A DNA stretch of 32,210 nt from Candidatus Thorarchaeota archaeon (GTDB lineage Archaea; Asgardarchaeota; Thorarchaeia; Thorarchaeales; Thorarchaeaceae), in NCBI GenBank assembly GCA_016839445.1, contig JAEOUG010000145.1:1-32210 (forward strand), written 5' to 3'. The notes beneath the pieces are model-generated. The model saw only the letters and a program-made list of their open reading frames with translations, was not told where the DNA came from and ran no database searches. Position 1 is the first letter of the stretch, and every line of letters begins with the position of its first letter. This document shows positions 1 through 6,479 of the stretch, in pieces. Made by a program: the position numbers and the translations under genes.

Positions 1-235
1 CGTAGTCGGGATCGCGGGTTGGAACTCACCCGCGTGAACCTGGAATCCCTAGTATCCGCGTGTCACTATCGCGCGGAGAATACGTCCCTGCTTCTTGCAC
101 ACACCGCCCGTCGCTCCATGCGAGCGGACTTGGGGTGAGGTGTCGTCCACTGGGCGATGACGAATCTTGGGTTCGCAAGTAGGGAGAAGTCGTAACAAGG
201 TATCCGTAGCGGAAGCTGCGGATGGATCACCTCCT
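1..235 (+). rRNA. rrs: 16S rRNA, 3' end (partial)
   Basis: This is the 3' terminal part of a 16S rRNA; the 5' part lies outside the window. Visible landmarks are the universal ACACACCGCCCGTC segment near 100-113, the GTCGTAACAAGG segment at 190-200 and the terminal GGATCACCTCCT at 224-235, which contains the anti-Shine-Dalgarno sequence. This tail pairs with GGAGGTGAT, and several genes here (for example at 4653, 19260 and 22353) carry GAGGTGAT or AGGTGA upstream of their starts. No tRNA-Ala or 23S rRNA follows, so the 16S gene appears unlinked from 23S on its 3' side. The exact mature end is estimated from the motif. Confidence 0.97.
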
Positions 236-244
236 ATGCTTTAT

Positions 245-354
245 CCATCTCAGATGGGTAAGAAGTAGAGGCGGCGGAGTTAGTTGTGCAGCTTAGGTTG
301 CATCCAGGGAACTTTCCCACACCCACATTGTTGAGCACCCTTTTCATTTTGCAT
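245..354 (+). repeat. R1: first copy of rRNA-trailer repeat
   Basis: This ~110-bp element begins about 10 bases after the 16S end. Near-identical copies lie at 903-1010 and 1595-1704. Its core reads AGAGGCGGCGGAGTTAGTTG, followed by a hairpin (TGCAGC, loop TTAG, GTTGCA), a second hairpin (GGGA, loop ACTT, TCCC), then CACATTGTTGAGCACCC and a T-rich end (TTTTCATTTTGCAT). The T-rich end could terminate transcription. As R1 sits directly in the 16S trailer it may be part of the rRNA 3' processing or termination region. It could instead be a stand-alone small RNA. The repetition is certain; the role is inference. Confidence 0.85.
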
Positions 355-399
355 AGTCAATCCAACGCAGTAGACATGCTGTATTGCTGTCAGGCAACA

Positions 400-428
400 A
401 CGAGATTATAAGCAACTATCAGTACTAT
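400..428 (+). promoter_or_regulatory. possible promoter of toxin-antitoxin pair
   Basis: Two A/T-rich TATA-like stretches, GATTATAAGC and GTACTATAAG, lie just before the antitoxin start at 434. The first is about 25-30 bases upstream, so transcription could start at or near the start codon. No strong Shine-Dalgarno is seen, which fits a nearly leaderless transcript. This is a weak call from sequence context only. Confidence 0.35.
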
Positions 429-433
429 AAGTC

Positions 434-631
434 ATGATAGATATGAGCGAGACAACCACTATTCCTCTCACTAAGGCGACTCGTGATCTCTTGAAGCGGT
501 TCGGACAGAAGGGAGAGACCTACGATGAACTCATTCGCCGTCTCCTTGAGGTAGCCCAACAGGTGGAATTCGCTAACAGGCAGAGACGAATACTCGAGGA
601 AGAGGAGTTCGTGCCGCTTGACCAAGTATAG
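434..631 (+). CDS. antitoxin of RelE/ParE-type TA pair
   Basis: This small protein (65 aa from ATG 434, or 62 aa from ATG 443) has an N-terminal IPLTKATRDLLKRFG segment. That arrangement is typical of ribbon-helix-helix or VapB/RelB-like antitoxins: a short strand, then helices, then KGETYDELIRRLLE. The C-terminal half is acidic (LEEEEFVPLDQV), as expected for a toxin-neutralising tail. Its end overlaps the next gene by 14 bases in another frame, a common toxin-antitoxin arrangement. The pair is bracketed by repeats R1 and R2. The antitoxin role rests on size, composition and neighbour; the exact antitoxin family is not certain. Confidence 0.75.
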   Translation: MIDMSETTTIPLTKATRDLLKRFGQKGETYDELIRRLLEVAQQVEFANRQRRILEEEEFVPLDQV

Positions 632-899
632 AGTTCTGCTTTCTGAGTCCGCGGTTTCTCAACTGAGTTTGCTTGATGGAAAGCAGAAGAGCAGAGTCAG
701 GAAAGCTCTGTTCACGTTAGAGGACGACCCCTTCAGAAGGAGATCTGGTACAGACATCAAGAGGCTTCTGACTCCGAGTGAACCAGCTCTGTTCCGACTG
801 CGGATAGGTGACTATCGCGCTATCTACTTCGTAATAGACCAAGAAGTCAGGGTGACCGAGATAATCCATCGAAGTAAGGGATACAAGTGGCTGGAGTAG
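618..899 (+). CDS. RelE/ParE-family toxin
   Basis: This 93-aa protein starts at TTG 618 inside the antitoxin gene. It has the RelE/ParE layout: an N-terminal strand (YRVLLSESAVSQLSLL), a helical segment with basic residues (KQKSRVRKAL), the DDPF turn, LFRLRIGDYRAIYFVID and a C-terminal strand with IIHRSKGYKWLE. The R-x-G-D-Y-R signature and the final basic strand are characteristic of the family, which in most members cleaves mRNA on the ribosome; ParE members instead act on gyrase. Sequence alone does not separate the two. It is translationally coupled to the antitoxin. Acquisition by transfer is plausible because the pair lies between direct repeats. Confidence 0.85.
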   Translation: MTKYRVLLSESAVSQLSLLDGKQKSRVRKALFTLEDDPFRRRSGTDIKRLLTPSEPALFRLRIGDYRAIYFVIDQEVRVTEIIHRSKGYKWLE

Positions 900-902
900 T
901 CT

Positions 903-1010
903 TCACCCCAGATACGTAAGAGGTAGAGGCGGCGGAGTTAGTTGTGCAGCTTAGGTTGCATCCAGGGAACTTGCCCTCCTCACATTGTTGAGCACCCTTT
1001 CATTTTGCAT
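903..1010 (+). repeat. R2: second copy of rRNA-trailer repeat
   Basis: This copy starts just after the toxin stop codon. Its core, TGCAGC/GTTGCA hairpin and CACATTGTTGAGCACCC block are identical to R1. The second hairpin is changed to AGGG, loop AACTTG, CCCT, so R1 and R2 differ but both can still pair. The 5' part is more divergent (CAGATACGTAAGAGG against CAGATGGGTAAGAAG). The tail CATTTTGCAT continues into sequence that is found again near 3895 next to the paralogous gene. Confidence 0.85.
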
Positions 1011-1041
1011 ATTTCGTTGGTTGTAGTAGATTCCCTTATCG

Positions 1042-1527
1042 TCACTTCAAGTAGTAGCTGTGATCACAGCAATCATCCCCACTCATGAGTCGTTTCGTAA
1101 TCTTGAACTCCATGGCCGGATTGAAGCCTGCAACTATGTGGGGATCAGTACTGCAATGAAACACTAGTCCATGCTCAGGCTTACCAATCTCGAGATACGT
1201 GTCTGCGATAGGGCATTTCGTGCAACGGATCTGTGCAGAGTTCTCGGTCCTCTCGACTGTGAACTCACCGCCTGCCTGCTCAAATGAACTCCACAGTGTG
1301 TCGAGAATGGCGTCGATGTCGTTGCTTCCGTGCTGTTTGGCAATCTCAAACCACGTTTTCTTGATGGTGTCGGCAATAATCTCAAGGACCCGTTTCTCTG
1401 CTTGTGGTCCGAATTCCCTCTCATATCTCTCAACAAGAGATCTCAGTCTCTCCGGATCTGGTCGAGCACTATGGATCTGCTTCACCAATTCCTTGAGTCG
1501 ATCATCTTCAGTATGAAGGTCTGTCAT
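1042..1527 (-). CDS. ATC hydrolase-like protein, copy A
   Basis: A 161-aa protein starting at ATG 1527. The N-terminal half is helical and charged. The C-terminal half contains C102, C105 and C125 and ends in the segment MSGDDCCDHSYYLK. The pattern of a Cys-x-x-Cys pair, a FHCSTDPHIVAGFNP segment and a final G-D-x-C-C-x-H resembles the L-2-amino-thiazoline-4-carboxylic acid hydrolase family, whose members are often of unknown substrate. The assignment is by motif memory and the substrate is not known. A close paralogue of exactly the same length lies at 3936-4421. The gene lies between repeats R2 and R3, in opposite orientation to the TA pair. Confidence 0.65.
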   Translation of the reverse strand: MTDLHTEDDRLKELVKQIHSARPDPERLRSLVERYEREFGPQAEKRVLEIIADTIKKTWFEIAKQHGSNDIDAILDTLWSSFEQAGGEFTVERTENSAQIRCTKCPIADTYLEIGKPEHGLVFHCSTDPHIVAGFNPAMEFKITKRLMSGDDCCDHSYYLK

Positions 1528-1594
1528 GTTTCAGTCTGTGGCTGAACAGCATAAGAAGCACTAGCTCCAATTGAGTTCAAGGGAAAGCAGTCTG

Positions 1595-1704
1595 TCCACC
1601 TTAGATGGGTAAGAAGTAGAGGCGGCGGAGTCAGTTGTGCAGCTTGGGCTGCATCCAGGGAACTTGCCCTACTCACATTACTGAGCACCCTTTCTGTTTT
1701 GCAT
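1595..1704 (+). repeat. R3: third copy of rRNA-trailer repeat
   Basis: This copy matches R1 from TCCA at its left edge to GCAT at its right edge. The first hairpin changes from TGCAGC/GTTGCA to TGCAGC/GCTGCA, so a G-U pair becomes G-C and pairing is kept. The second hairpin is AGGG/CCCT. The end is CTGAGCACCCTTTCTGTTTTGCAT. The compensating change supports selection on RNA structure. It sits upstream of gene A and downstream of the methyltransferase at 1747-2508, both on the opposite strand. Confidence 0.85.
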
Positions 1705-1746
1705 TATCCATGTCGATAGTCCTGTCTGCAGGTGTACGCCTTCACT

Positions 1747-2508
1747 TCATAATGAGGCGACCACCAACATCTCGAAGTCCTCAGTTGTCAGTTCATGCTC
1801 TCTAGAGAACTCGCCGAGCCTGGCACCGAAGATGCAGATGTTTCTGAAACCGAGGCTCTTCAGTAGCCATGTTATCTCACTTGGCACGTAGTACCTCTCG
1901 TTTGCCCTGAGTTCCAGCTCTTTGCCGTCATCATCAGTGATTGTGATGATGCTGTGGTCCCTGAATGTCATGAGGTCAAATGTATTGGATCTGTATGTGG
2001 CCTTCCCGTCCTTTGTGCCCACTGCATGGAACTCCTCAACTGAGTGGCAAAGCGGAAACAACCCGTTCAGGCTGGTGAAGATGAACCTGCCAGGACTGCG
2101 AAGGGCCCTGGCCACGCCCTCCAGTATCTGATAGTTCATCTCATCGGTCTCCATGAGTGGAAAGGCGCCCTCGCAGAGCATGATGGCGGCATCGAACTCA
2201 TTTTCGAATGGGAGCTCTCTGGCATCAAGGCGCAGGAACTCTACCTCCACACCTGCCTCCTCAGCTTTCTGCTTGGCCCTGACGAGCTGGGCCTCTGACA
2301 GGTCGATGCCAGTTACATCGTATCCCCTCTTGGCCAGTTCTATTGCATGTCTTCCAGTACCGCAGCCCACATCAAGAATGCGGAGTGCCTTGTCACGGGC
2401 CAGCTCCTTCTCGATGAAGTCGCATTCCCCCAGCGTGCCTTTGACGAACGACTCCTCGTCGTACTTTCTGGCATAATTCTCGAAGAGGGCCTCGTACCAT
2501 TCCTTCAT
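1747..2508 (-). CDS. class I SAM-dependent methyltransferase
   Basis: A 253-aa protein from ATG 2508, with a good AAGAGG ribosome site just upstream. Motif I is ILDVGCGTGRHAIELA at about residues 44-59, followed by VTGIDLSEAQL (acidic end of strand 2) and LRLDARELPF (motif III region). These define a class I Rossmann methyltransferase that binds S-adenosylmethionine. The middle part (CEGAFPLMETDEMN) matches the small-molecule or UbiE/ubiquinone-like branch more than RNA or protein enzymes, but the substrate cannot be read from the sequence. A TATA-like TTTAGATAATATCC lies about 45 bases upstream on the coding strand. It is followed by R3 and appears to be a single-gene unit. Confidence 0.85.
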   Translation of the reverse strand: MKEWYEALFENYARKYDEESFVKGTLGECDFIEKELARDKALRILDVGCGTGRHAIELAKRGYDVTGIDLSEAQLVRAKQKAEEAGVEVEFLRLDARELPFENEFDAAIMLCEGAFPLMETDEMNYQILEGVARALRSPGRFIFTSLNGLFPLCHSVEEFHAVGTKDGKATYRSNTFDLMTFRDHSIITITDDDGKELELRANERYYVPSEITWLLKSLGFRNICIFGARLGEFSREHELTTEDFEMLVVASL

Positions 2509-2821
2509 CTTGCTTCCTCTTGAGTGTCTACGATATGGGACTATGGACGGATATTATCTAAAGACTTCTACTCCTGAGAATAGGTCACAACTCACAAGGT
2601 ATCTGTCGCAGAAGCTGCCTGCTGGAAGAGGATGAGATTTCCAGTCGCGCCTGTACCACGATTCGAGAAGCGCTGTAGTGCTACCCCTAATCGGTCACAT
2701 GATTGACGGTCAGAAAAGACCACGGCTTTCAAAACGGCAATGGATTTGGAGGCTGTTGCTTCATTGCTGTCTTGAGGCTTGTTATATGCACCGAGTGCGC
2801 ATCTAGACCAGTGAGAGTCAG
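2509..2821. other. 313-bp gene-free divergent region
   Basis: This gap separates the methyltransferase (minus strand) from the HTH protein (plus strand). It holds the methyltransferase promoter (near 2545-2565), a 16S-3'-end-like stretch at 2594-2617, and a TATA-like GTTATATGC at 2779-2787, about 35 bases before the ATG at 2822. Long frames crossing it on the minus strand look like shadows. Nothing else could be assigned. Confidence 0.6.
2594..2617 (+). pseudogene. fragment resembling the 16S rRNA 3' end
   Basis: The sequence CAAGGTATCTGTCGCAGAAG, then CTGC, matches bases 197-220 of this window's 16S gene at 21 of 24 positions. The match stops before the anti-Shine-Dalgarno tail. Upstream, only scattered agreement (GAGAA, GTC, AA) can be found with gaps. 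Chance similarity of this strength in 32 kb is unlikely by simple counting. It could be a relic of a duplicated rRNA end, linked with the nearby trailer repeats. It is too short to have rRNA function. Confidence 0.5.
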
Positions 2822-3868
2822 ATGTCTGGCCAGAAGGAATACGACGGCAGTAGGATCTACCTTTCGTTGGCAGGTAGCGGTGACCCATGGAGTTCTCTAA
2901 GCAAATTAAGAAAGAGGATTCTGAGAGAGCTGCATGATGCGCCTGATGTCGGCAATCTAGCATCGATACTTGACAAGACTCCTGATGAACTAGAAGCGGA
3001 GATTCATCCAATGATGGCGGCAAGTCTTGTCCATGAGACAGACGGAGGATTTCGGCCATCATTTCTTGTCACAGATGAATCTGAGACTCAGAGGGTGTTT
3101 GCTCATGCATCCGATTTTTCTAAGGCTCTAGTTGACACGACAGAAGCGAAGCTCTCTTGGATCAAATCAGAGTATGAGAAACTCGAGATCAATCAAGAGC
3201 ATGGTTTCGAAGAGGTATCCCTCTTCTTTCTAGGTGGACGAATACTTGACATCAAACTGCTCGAGAAACTGACGGGACACAATCGGGTGATGCCTCCTGC
3301 TCCGGCACGACCAAGTCCGAGTAGGCCCGATGCCCATTACTACTTCTACATGGTTGAAGGAGATCCCAAGAATCTTGGAGGATGGGGGCAAGATGATTCC
3401 AGAATGCCCTGGGATGGCTGGTACTTCATAACGTTTGGACAGAATGTAGTAGATGGTGAATACAATCCTCATCGTAGGTCGTTAGAGAAGCAATACGAAG
3501 AACTCATAGAATCTGGAAAAGCAGATACTCCGGAATTCGTCGGTGCAAGCTTGGGCATCCCTGTTGTGAGTCTATCCGATTCCAACATGTGGGAGAATAC
3601 CGCAGATCTCCTTGCTGAAGAACTCTGTGGATGCTATGAAGAATCTGTAGAATCCATCAGAGCATTACACAAGGGTCTGCGATCAGGCACCTACGCCCCC
3701 CACAGCATTGGTGAGTTCTTCTGCTGGTATGCTCATATTGCGTATGCCAATGCAATCGAACTAATGGAGGAACGAGGTACACTAGATATTCCCGACTCAC
3801 GCCTCCAATCGGCTATATGGTGCAGAGAAAGAGAAAACGAAGGATTGCTGGCTCATCTATCAGATTGA
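2822..3868 (+). CDS. uncharacterised protein with N-terminal HTH
   Basis: A 348-aa protein starting at ATG 2822 with a TATA-like box about 38 bases upstream. Residues 25-75 (LRKRILRELHDAPDVGNLASILDKTPDELEAEIHPMMAASLV) look like a winged-helix DNA-binding segment. The middle has a proline-rich break (PPAPARPSPSRP) near residues 158-170. The C-terminal part is rich in aromatic and acidic residues (YYFYMVEGDPKN, WYFITFGQNV, FFCWYAHIAYANAIELMEE) and predicted mostly soluble. No known family was recognised. A regulator with a ligand-binding C-terminal domain is possible, but this is inference. It is a single gene, not in an operon. Confidence 0.8.
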   Translation: MSGQKEYDGSRIYLSLAGSGDPWSSLSKLRKRILRELHDAPDVGNLASILDKTPDELEAEIHPMMAASLVHETDGGFRPSFLVTDESETQRVFAHASDFSKALVDTTEAKLSWIKSEYEKLEINQEHGFEEVSLFFLGGRILDIKLLEKLTGHNRVMPPAPARPSPSRPDAHYYFYMVEGDPKNLGGWGQDDSRMPWDGWYFITFGQNVVDGEYNPHRRSLEKQYEELIESGKADTPEFVGASLGIPVVSLSDSNMWENTADLLAEELCGCYEESVESIRALHKGLRSGTYAPHSIGEFFCWYAHIAYANAIELMEERGTLDIPDSRLQSAIWCRERENEGLLAHLSD

Positions 3869-3893
3869 CTGCTCTATCATCTTTGGCGCCGTT

Positions 3894-3935
3894 CCATTTT
3901 GCATATTCAGTTGGCTGAAGTGGATTCTCATTTTG
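3894..3935 (+). repeat. partial repeat tail next to gene copy B
   Basis: The stretch starting CATTTTGCATATTCAGTTGG matches the end of R2 and its flank (CATTTTGCATATTTCGTTGG, from 1001), and the similarity continues through GTCACTTCAAG into the 3' end of the two paralogous genes. The rest of the repeat (hairpins and purine-rich core) is missing here. This shows that gene B was duplicated together with the edge of R2, or the reverse. Confidence 0.7.
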
Positions 3936-4421
3936 TCACTTCAAGAAGTAATAGTGATCACAGCAATCATCTCCACTCATGAGCCGTTTCGTTATCTTGA
4001 ACTCCATGGATGGATTGAAGCCTGCTACAATGTGAGGGTCAGTACTGCAATGGAACATCAACCCATACTCAGGTCTGCCAATCTCAAGATAGGTGTCTGC
4101 TACCGGACACTTGGTACAACGAATCTGCGCTGAATTCTCTGTCCTCTCAACTGCAAACTCTGCCCCTACTCTCTTGAAGGGTTTCCATAGCGTATCAAGA
4201 ACGCCATCAATGTCGTTGCTCTCTACCCTCTTGGAGATCTCGGTCCATGCTCTCTTGGTGGTTTCTGCAATGATCTCGAGAACCCGATCGTCTGCCTCTG
4301 GCCCGAACTCCCTCTCGTATCTATCGAGAAGAGACTTCAACAGCTCCGGATTAGGCCGGGCGCCATGAATCTGGCTGACCAGTCTTCTGAGTTCGCCATC
4401 CTGTGTTTCCGAGTCCTTCAC
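3936..4421 (-). CDS. ATC hydrolase-like protein, copy B
   Basis: A paralogue of the protein at 1042-1527. The start is placed at GTG 4421, preceded by AAGGA, because this gives 161 aa, the same length as copy A, and aligns VKDSETQDGELRRLV with the start of copy A. A longer frame to TTG 4484 would add 21 residues not found in copy A. The last 70 residues are nearly identical (RTENSAQIRCTKCP, IVAGFNP, MSGDDCCDH), while the N-terminal half has diverged more (IHGARPNPELLKSLLDRYE). The conserved Cys, Asp and His residues are all kept, so both copies are likely functional. Family assignment has the same caveat as for copy A. Confidence 0.65.
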   Translation of the reverse strand: MKDSETQDGELRRLVSQIHGARPNPELLKSLLDRYEREFGPEADDRVLEIIAETTKRAWTEISKRVESNDIDGVLDTLWKPFKRVGAEFAVERTENSAQIRCTKCPVADTYLEIGRPEYGLMFHCSTDPHIVAGFNPSMEFKITKRLMSGDDCCDHYYFLK

Positions 4422-4652
4422 AGCTCTGTCCTTGGCTAGCTTGGATAAAAGACAGCAGTTCCACGCAAGTGGGACATGCCACAAGTTACTTCTTCTTAGA
4501 TGCGAGTACAGGCGACTGGATCTACCGGTTCAGCCTCCCCGTTGTGCCGTAGGCACTCTATGGCAAACGCCTGTTTGTCCGCTCGTGCTTAAATTCTTAA
4601 TACAATTCGAGTCTGCATATCTTCACCATAGAATTGGCACAGCTAACTAGAG

Positions 4653-5666
4653 GTGATTCATCTGCAGCACCTGAGACTGAGTGGTTCATACTACGACATT
4701 GGCAGAGCCTTTGGAGAATCGAGAAGGGGCCTTGACCAATACGGAGAACCAAGTGAGAAGAAGATTGAGCTTACTCTGAAGTATGGGGAGCTGCTACGGG
4801 AGCATGCCTGTGGCCTCCATGATGAGCTGATGGGTTTCTCTGACGGAATCGGACTGAGCCACGAGTCAGTCCTAGTAGCGCAGCTTCTTCCTCCTTGGGC
4901 AACGGGCTGTAATCTGTTCTTCGTAGGTGGGGAGCATACCGAACGCGGTTTCCCTATCTTTGTGAGACACATGGACTGGATAGAGGACGATTTAGAGCGT
5001 CTCGTTATGCTCGAGACAAAGCCCGAGGGAAAGAACGGCGTTCTCGGCTTCAGTTTCGCTGAGATAGGCTGCTATGATGGAATGAACGCTGGTGGTCTGG
5101 CCATAGGAACGGCCTCAGTTCCGTTCTTCAATGGAGCAAAATGCGTGGGTCTCCAAGATAAGCACGTGACCCGATGGGCACTCGACAACTTCTCGTCGGT
5201 TGAGGAAACCGTCGACTATCTGAAACATATCCCTCATGCAGAGGCAATCAATTTCCTCGTCGCGGACAAGACTGGGACCTCCGCTCGGGTGGAGGTAACA
5301 CCTACAAGGGTTCGGGCTGAAGTAGCGAGTGATGGTCTGAACGTCGTCAACAACTTCTTCATCCTCGAAGGCACGCGAGAACTTGACAGCATGCCCACGA
5401 GTGACAGGTCCTGGACTTACAACAGGAGAATCCACGACTGGTTCTCTAATGCAGGAAACAATATTGGGCTGCAAGAGGTGAAGGAAGTCTGCCGTAGTCA
5501 TGAGGAAGGTATATGCGAGCACCTGCAGGATCCTCCGGGGGGCACGATTTACTCATGGATTTCAGAACTGGGGACAAGCACAATCCATCTCTCAGTGGGC
5601 TATCCTTGCTCCAATCAGTATGTTCCGTACCATATTCCACAATCATCTGAAAGGGGCAAGAACTAG
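4653..5666 (+). CDS. C45-type acyltransferase / Ntn-hydrolase
   Basis: A 337-aa protein related to acyl-CoA:6-aminopenicillanic acid acyltransferases (peptidase family C45). The N-terminal LRLSGSYYDIGRAFGE and the catalytic-type ATGCNLFF with C86, followed by RGFPIFVRHMDWIEDD, are the usual family signature: the Cys becomes the N-terminal nucleophile after self-cleavage. The start is unclear. GTG 4653 lies inside a perfect GAGGTGAT Shine-Dalgarno, so the true start may be the in-frame CTG at 4662 or another nearby codon. There is no signal peptide, so it is probably cytosolic, unlike the second C45-like protein at 24876. The physiological amide substrate is unknown. Confidence 0.85.
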   Translation: MIHLQHLRLSGSYYDIGRAFGESRRGLDQYGEPSEKKIELTLKYGELLREHACGLHDELMGFSDGIGLSHESVLVAQLLPPWATGCNLFFVGGEHTERGFPIFVRHMDWIEDDLERLVMLETKPEGKNGVLGFSFAEIGCYDGMNAGGLAIGTASVPFFNGAKCVGLQDKHVTRWALDNFSSVEETVDYLKHIPHAEAINFLVADKTGTSARVEVTPTRVRAEVASDGLNVVNNFFILEGTRELDSMPTSDRSWTYNRRIHDWFSNAGNNIGLQEVKEVCRSHEEGICEHLQDPPGGTIYSWISELGTSTIHLSVGYPCSNQYVPYHIPQSSERGKN

Positions 5667-5726
5667 GGGCGCGAAGCTGGTTCTTCAACTCAGGCTCGCC
5701 CGGGAACCATCTACTGGGACACATTG

Positions 5727-5752
5727 CTGGCATCCGGTTCCTTCTGCCAGCC
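5727..5752 (+). terminator. possible hairpin downstream of C45 gene
   Basis: The sequence has arms GCTGGCA and TGCCAGC with a 12-base loop, about 60 bases after the C45 stop codon. No T-run follows, so it is a weak terminator candidate and might only be an RNA-stability hairpin. Confidence 0.3.
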
Positions 5753-5813
5753 ACACCAGAAACCAATTCAATAGCCGGCAAAGTACTAATACTCTCTCAG
5801 TGGTCGCAGGTTC

Positions 5814-6383
5814 ATGCCAACCATCCGCTCCAGAGATCTCCTTCTAGCTCTACTTCTGGGAACTGGGTTGCTGCTCGTAAGCTACTACAGCCAGATTGAG
5901 CTGCTCGAATACAGACTCTGGCAAGGCGTTGACATTGCTGTTATTGATAGTGTCCCTCCAGTCACGCTCTTTGGGTTGATTCATGCCATTCTTGGCCTCT
6001 CCCTGTTCCTACCAAGCTTCTATCATGTCATGGAAGTTGTCCGAGTCAATCGAAGTGTTCATGCAAGCAAGAACCAGCCGCTCAGTCTCTTGAGGGACGG
6101 TTACTACGCAAGCCGAAGACATCCGATGACCGGGATGTTCATGTTCATTGCAGCTGGCCTCTTCGTGTCCCTTTGCTCTCTCATTGGTCTGATTCTAGTA
6201 GTATTATTCATCGCATTCTTCCATGTGACCACTCTGTATGAAGAGAGGACGTGGTTACTACCGAGGTTCGGGACGCAATACAAAGACTACATGAGCGAGG
6301 TTCCTCGCCGCTACTTCAGACCACACCATCTCGCCTATCTGGTTGCAGTGCTGGCATTCACCTCTGTAGGTATTGTCTTCTAG
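5814..6383 (+). CDS. ICMT/PEMT-like membrane methyltransferase
   Basis: A 189-aa integral membrane protein from ATG 5814. It has hydrophobic segments near residues 8-26, 48-70, 105-140 and 168-188. The C-terminal motif LRDGYYASRRHPMTGM, the YEERTWLLPRFGTQYKDY block and VPRRYFRP are the classic signature of isoprenylcysteine carboxyl methyltransferases and phospholipid methyltransferases (PEMT/NnrU-like group). The RHP and EE residues bind S-adenosylmethionine in that family. The substrate could be a lipid or a prenylated Cys, but no CaaX protein is seen nearby and the GTPase at 12478 has no C-terminal cysteine. It is preceded by a gap after the C45 gene and seems to be transcribed on its own. 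Confidence 0.75.
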   Translation: MPTIRSRDLLLALLLGTGLLLVSYYSQIELLEYRLWQGVDIAVIDSVPPVTLFGLIHAILGLSLFLPSFYHVMEVVRVNRSVHASKNQPLSLLRDGYYASRRHPMTGMFMFIAAGLFVSLCSLIGLILVVLFIAFFHVTTLYEERTWLLPRFGTQYKDYMSEVPRRYFRPHHLAYLVAVLAFTSVGIVF

Positions 6384-6479
6384 GGCATGAATGGGCCCGT
6401 CGGCCGTTTCCCCTCCCCCAGCTGCGTTCGCAGCAACATATTAAGCAAGGCTGAGTGCTGCTGAGCCGGGGACGTAATT

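Noticed and set aside
1199-1516. Plus-strand frames opposite the ATC hydrolase-like genes
   Set aside because: The paralogous protein on the minus strand is conserved between the two copies, while the plus-strand frames (also 4093-4368) have low-complexity Ser/Leu-rich products typical of shadows.
245-1704. Integron attC sites or CRISPR repeats
   Set aside because: The repeats are only three, ~110 bases long, with unequal and gene-sized spacing, so CRISPR does not fit. No clear pair of attC core sites (GTTRRRY and RYYYAAC) frames the hairpins, and no integrase is seen.
2592-3062. Minus-strand frame of 156 codons
   Set aside because: It overlaps the N-terminal part of the HTH-protein gene at 2822 and the divergent promoter region. 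Its product has no recognisable features, and it lacks a ribosome site.
5667-5813. tRNA gene in the gap after the C45 gene
   Set aside because: There is a hairpin and a GGTTC-like segment, but no cloverleaf with acceptor stem could be built. Similarly no tRNA was found in the 4485-4650 or 235-433 gaps.
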